DNA of 8,030 nucleotides. Origin: Nostoc sp. CHAB 5715. Its GTDB lineage: Bacteria; Cyanobacteriota; Cyanobacteriia; Cyanobacteriales; Nostocaceae. Below, in pieces: positions 6,517-8,030 of the stretch. Numbering within the stretch: position 1 is the first letter of the stretch; each line of letters begins with the position of its first letter. The DNA is taken from positions 1 to 8,030 of the forward strand of contig NZ_JAIVFR010000261.1 of assembly GCF_020829685.1 (NCBI RefSeq), written 5' to 3'. The notes under the pieces are model-generated. The model saw nothing but the letters and a program-made list of their open reading frames with translations, searched no databases and had not been told where the DNA came from. The position numbers and the translations under genes were made by a program.

Positions 6517-6600
6517 ATGAATTAACAAAGGAGGACAAAATTAAAAGTTGCACAAGAAGCAAGTACGTATCTAAATACATTCAGTAAATTTAACTTAAAA

Positions 6601-6619
6601 ATCTACTAATTTAGTAGAT
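6601..6619. promoter_or_regulatory. Perfect 19-bp palindrome in the hetP leader or promoter
   Basis: ATCTACTAA and TTAGTAGAT are perfect 9-bp arms around a single T. It lies about 85 bp downstream of the HetR-like site. The odd-length symmetry suits a dimeric regulator, but the sequence does not match a regulator site I can name. It could also be a short RNA stem if transcribed. Confidence 0.4.
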
Positions 6620-6724
6620 GACATTAACGACAAAAAATAGTATAAATACGAATGGGATTGTTAAAGCTCAAAGATAAATAAATTTTTCCCACTACTCAAA
6701 AAAATATGGAAAGTTGCCGGAAAA

Positions 6725-6738
6725 TGCTTAATTAAGCA
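6725..6738. promoter_or_regulatory. Perfect 14-bp palindrome TGCTTAATTAAGCA
   Basis: All fourteen bases are self-complementary with no loop, which favours a protein-binding site over an RNA hairpin. One base further on is GTAGTAAGAAATAC (6739-6752), which fits the NtcA consensus GTA-N8-TAC but lacks a clear -10 box at the usual distance. Both are tentative. Confidence 0.3.
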
Positions 6739-6948
6739 GTAGTAAGAAATACAGGCGTTTTAACAGAGAAAGTTGTTTCAGAGGATAAAACTGCATCTAC
6801 CAAGAGCTACGCCGAGACTTTTGTCCTACCAGTTAGATGAGAAGACAAAAGATAAATTTTTACCTTTCACTTACTAACAACCTATAAGCACAGTTTCCTC
6901 AATTCATCGGAGGGAATCTGGATAGTTAGGACTGAGCAGACAACAGAC

Positions 6949-6978
6949 TTGATTAAAAAATTGATTGTTTTTAATCAA
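6949..6978 (+). promoter_or_regulatory. 11-bp AT-rich stem-loop just before the small ORF
   Basis: TTGATTAAAAA (6949-6959) and TTTTTAATCAA (6968-6978) pair perfectly around an 8-base loop. The hairpin ends ten bases before the ATG at 6989, where a ribosome binding site would normally be, and no Shine-Dalgarno sequence is visible there. It may limit translation of the small ORF or act as a weak transcription pause. It is not a GC-rich terminator. Confidence 0.42.
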
Positions 6979-6988
6979 ACGTTAATTC

Positions 6989-7252
6989 ATGAATAAAATC
7001 ATCAGGTCAAATGCAGTCGAAACCTCAAGCCAAGGGGACAGTTCAGAAATGAATCTATATAATTTGTATCCCTACTACGAGCTAGCTCTTGCCAAAACTA
7101 GTTTACTAAGGGAGTTATCAGCCAAACTTACTAAAATGCTCAATAGCACAAAGGTAAAGCTTAAACAGCAGAGAAGTTTCAGCCTGTATCTTTACCATTC
7201 AAAGCTACGAGAGCTAATCAGAGTTTGGGAAAATTATGTACGCGTCTGTTGA
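6989..7252 (+). CDS. Small protein of unknown function (87 aa), possibly frameshifted
   Basis: I do not recognise this protein. It is a basic, helix-prone polypeptide without a signal peptide or membrane segment; the stretch ELALAKTSLLRELSAKLTKML (about residues 31-51) looks like an amphipathic helix. No ribosome binding site precedes the ATG, and a second in-frame ATG (Met21) begins MNLYNLYPYY. Immediately after it, the neighbouring frame stays open to a TAA at 7351-7353 and reads LLIDRFLSLVNIQHRQIADN and then YLKAIQQLQKGKCSL, which looks like genuine protein. A one-base deletion near 7215-7250 would explain this, making the real gene about 6989-7353. It ends 169 bp before the hetP-family gene and lies in its presumed leader, so it could be an upstream member of the same transcript. 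Confidence 0.45.
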   Translation: MNKIIRSNAVETSSQGDSSEMNLYNLYPYYELALAKTSLLRELSAKLTKMLNSTKVKLKQQRSFSLYLYHSKLRELIRVWENYVRVC

Positions 7253-7421
7253 TTGATAGATTTTTATCCCTCGTCAACATCCAACACCGCCAAATTGCTG
7301 ATAATTACCTGAAAGCGATTCAACAACTGCAAAAAGGTAAGTGCAGTTTGTAACCCTCAATTGAAACACCAACAATCGCAGAAATTGAACTAGTTTACTT
7401 CATCCAAGATAACTAAACACT

Positions 7422-7841
7422 ATGATGAATCAAGACATTGCTGGTATTAGTAGTAACTTAGATACAACAGTCAAGGCTCAACAATTTGACAAAGTAGTTG
7501 AAGCAATTATTGCTGGAAAGTACTCCTGGGCATGTGTTTTAATGCTACGTTTTGCTGGTTATAATCCTCTCCATTACATTCCGTACCGTACTTACAATCG
7601 ATTGCTTAAAGAAAACTCTCAAACCAATAGAACAAAACAACAGCAAAGTGAAAATATAAAAATGCTGAAAGATTCAAGACCTGCTTATCTTGAAGTGGTT
7701 GGAAAGCAAAAAACAGAAATCCGTGGTAGTAGTTTAGACCAGAGATTAGGACAGCCAATTAACGAACATCAATCAAGGAAATCGCCATTAAAACCAGAAG
7801 GCAGCCAAGATATTTCTTTGAAACGCTGTGGAGTGAATTAA
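7422..7841 (+). CDS. hetP: HetP-family heterocyst commitment protein (139 aa)
   Basis: HetP and its paralogues control commitment of a vegetative cell to become a nitrogen-fixing heterocyst, downstream of HetR. The diagnostic core lies at residues 21-65: QFDKVVEAIIAGKYSWACV, then LMLRFAGYNPLHYIPYRTYN and RLLKEN. This block is nearly invariant in the family. The remaining tail (66-139) is hydrophilic, rich in Lys, Gln and Ser, and low in predicted structure, as is usual for the variable C-terminus. There is no membrane segment or signal peptide. Two adjacent ATG codons (7422 and 7425) are possible starts and no strong Shine-Dalgarno sequence is visible. A HetR-like site 0.9 kb upstream suggests developmental control. 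The neighbour to the left is GH116 and not hetC as in Anabaena PCC 7120, so it may be a paralogue of the asl1930/alr2902/alr3234 type; the symbol is given at family level. Confidence 0.9.
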   Translation: MMNQDIAGISSNLDTTVKAQQFDKVVEAIIAGKYSWACVLMLRFAGYNPLHYIPYRTYNRLLKENSQTNRTKQQQSENIKMLKDSRPAYLEVVGKQKTEIRGSSLDQRLGQPINEHQSRKSPLKPEGSQDISLKRCGVN

Positions 7842-7905
7842 AAACAATTTGGAATTCACAGATTCTGCCCTAGAGTTGATTGAGTGTCTGAGAGCCTACT
7901 ATGCT

Positions 7906-8030
7906 ATAGGAATCCTAAATGATATGTGAAAAATTTTAAGTAATGTAGGGTGGGCTTTGCCCACCATATCCGGGTTTTGGTGGGCAAAGCCCACCCTACG
8001 TGTATTTCAAAAATCAAATAGGAGTCCTAT
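7906..8030. mobile_element. MITE-like element at the right edge of the window
   Basis: ATAGGAATCCTAAATG (7906-7921) and the reverse complement of 8015-8030 (ATAGGACTCCTATTTG) match at 13 of 16 positions, giving terminal inverted repeats about 125 bp apart. Each end is itself nearly palindromic. The interior carries the 21-bp perfect inverted repeat at 7945-7999. There is no coding capacity. The right end coincides with the window edge, so any target duplication cannot be checked. Confidence 0.5.
7945..7999. repeat. 21-bp perfect inverted repeat with 13-base loop
   Basis: Bases 7945-7965 (starting GTAGGGTGGGC) are the exact reverse complement of 7979-7999 (ending GCCCACCCTAC). The arms also contain shorter internal symmetry, GGGC-TTT-GCCC. 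This is a very common type of intergenic palindrome in filamentous cyanobacteria. As RNA it would form a very stable hairpin 100 bp after the hetP stop codon, which could protect or end the transcript even without a following T-tract. Confidence 0.8.

Larger units (their letters stand above)
5608..6988. other. Gene-free interval of about 1.4 kb before the hetP region
   Basis: No reading frame with family resemblance is visible on either strand. The left part (5608-5970) holds a MITE-like inverted repeat (5716-5827) and a fragment around 5942-5966 (GGTGCGTTACG...TAACACATC) that looks like a decayed copy of a common cyanobacterial intergenic palindrome. From about 5970 to 6490 the DNA is strongly AT-rich with only weak palindromes, for example ATCATTAT/ATAATGAT at 6196-6203/6237-6244. 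The right part holds the HetR-like palindrome, two further perfect palindromes and a hairpin, and is probably promoter plus long untranslated leader of the genes to its right. Confidence 0.7.

Noticed and set aside
6561..6578. NtcA site in GTACGTATCTAAATAC
   Set aside because: The GTA and TAC triplets are 10 or 6 bases apart, not the required 8.
7422..7841. RGSGR-like (PatS/HetN) peptide in the HetP-family protein
   Set aside because: The tail contains RGSSLDQR, not RGSGR; the resemblance is partial and in the wrong type of protein.

Overview
The window looks like chromosomal DNA of a filamentous, heterocyst-forming cyanobacterium (Nostocales). Three things support this: eight GCGATCGC (HIP1) octamers, all left of position 5263; several families of short palindromic and heptanucleotide repeats of the kind known from Nostoc/Anabaena genomes; and a clear HetP-family gene, a family tied to heterocyst commitment. 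The exact species cannot be told from the sequence.

Layout. Positions 1-36 may hold the tail of a + strand gene, followed by a 79-bp inverted-repeat element (39-117). Positions 155-1313 on the - strand are an epoxide-hydrolase-like alpha/beta hydrolase cut in two by a 157-bp insertion, with an 8-bp target duplication (ATAAAACT); removing the insert restores the frame exactly. Positions 1380-1610 are a degenerate 7-bp repeat array that gives spurious open frames. Positions 1623-2096 (-) encode a small conserved protein of unknown function. Positions 2194-2772 (-) encode a REP-associated HUH transposase (RAYT) with a REP palindrome beside it and another inside its own reading frame. Positions 2835-3079 are a compact MITE-like element made of stacked hairpins.

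Positions 3154-5607 (+) encode a complete GH116 beta-glucosidase/glucosylceramidase-type enzyme with all expected catalytic residues and a small octanucleotide-repeat insertion. A gap of about 1.4 kb follows (5608-6988). It is repeat-bearing on the left and AT-rich on the right. At 6500-6516 it carries a palindrome that closely matches the HetR-binding site known from the hetP promoter of Anabaena PCC 7120. Downstream are leader palindromes, a small ORF (6989-7252) that may be frameshifted, and the hetP-family gene (7422-7841). The window ends in another MITE-like element built on a 21-bp perfect inverted repeat.

How the parts relate. The right third reads as a developmental regulatory unit: HetR site, then a long leader of about 0.9 kb, then the HetP-family protein. 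In Anabaena PCC 7120 the gene upstream of hetP is hetC; here it is the GH116 gene, so this is either a HetP paralogue or a rearranged hetP locus. The left two thirds is a repeat-rich stretch where small mobile elements have broken one gene and been tolerated in frame in two others. I see no CRISPR array, tRNA, rRNA, prophage or defence system.
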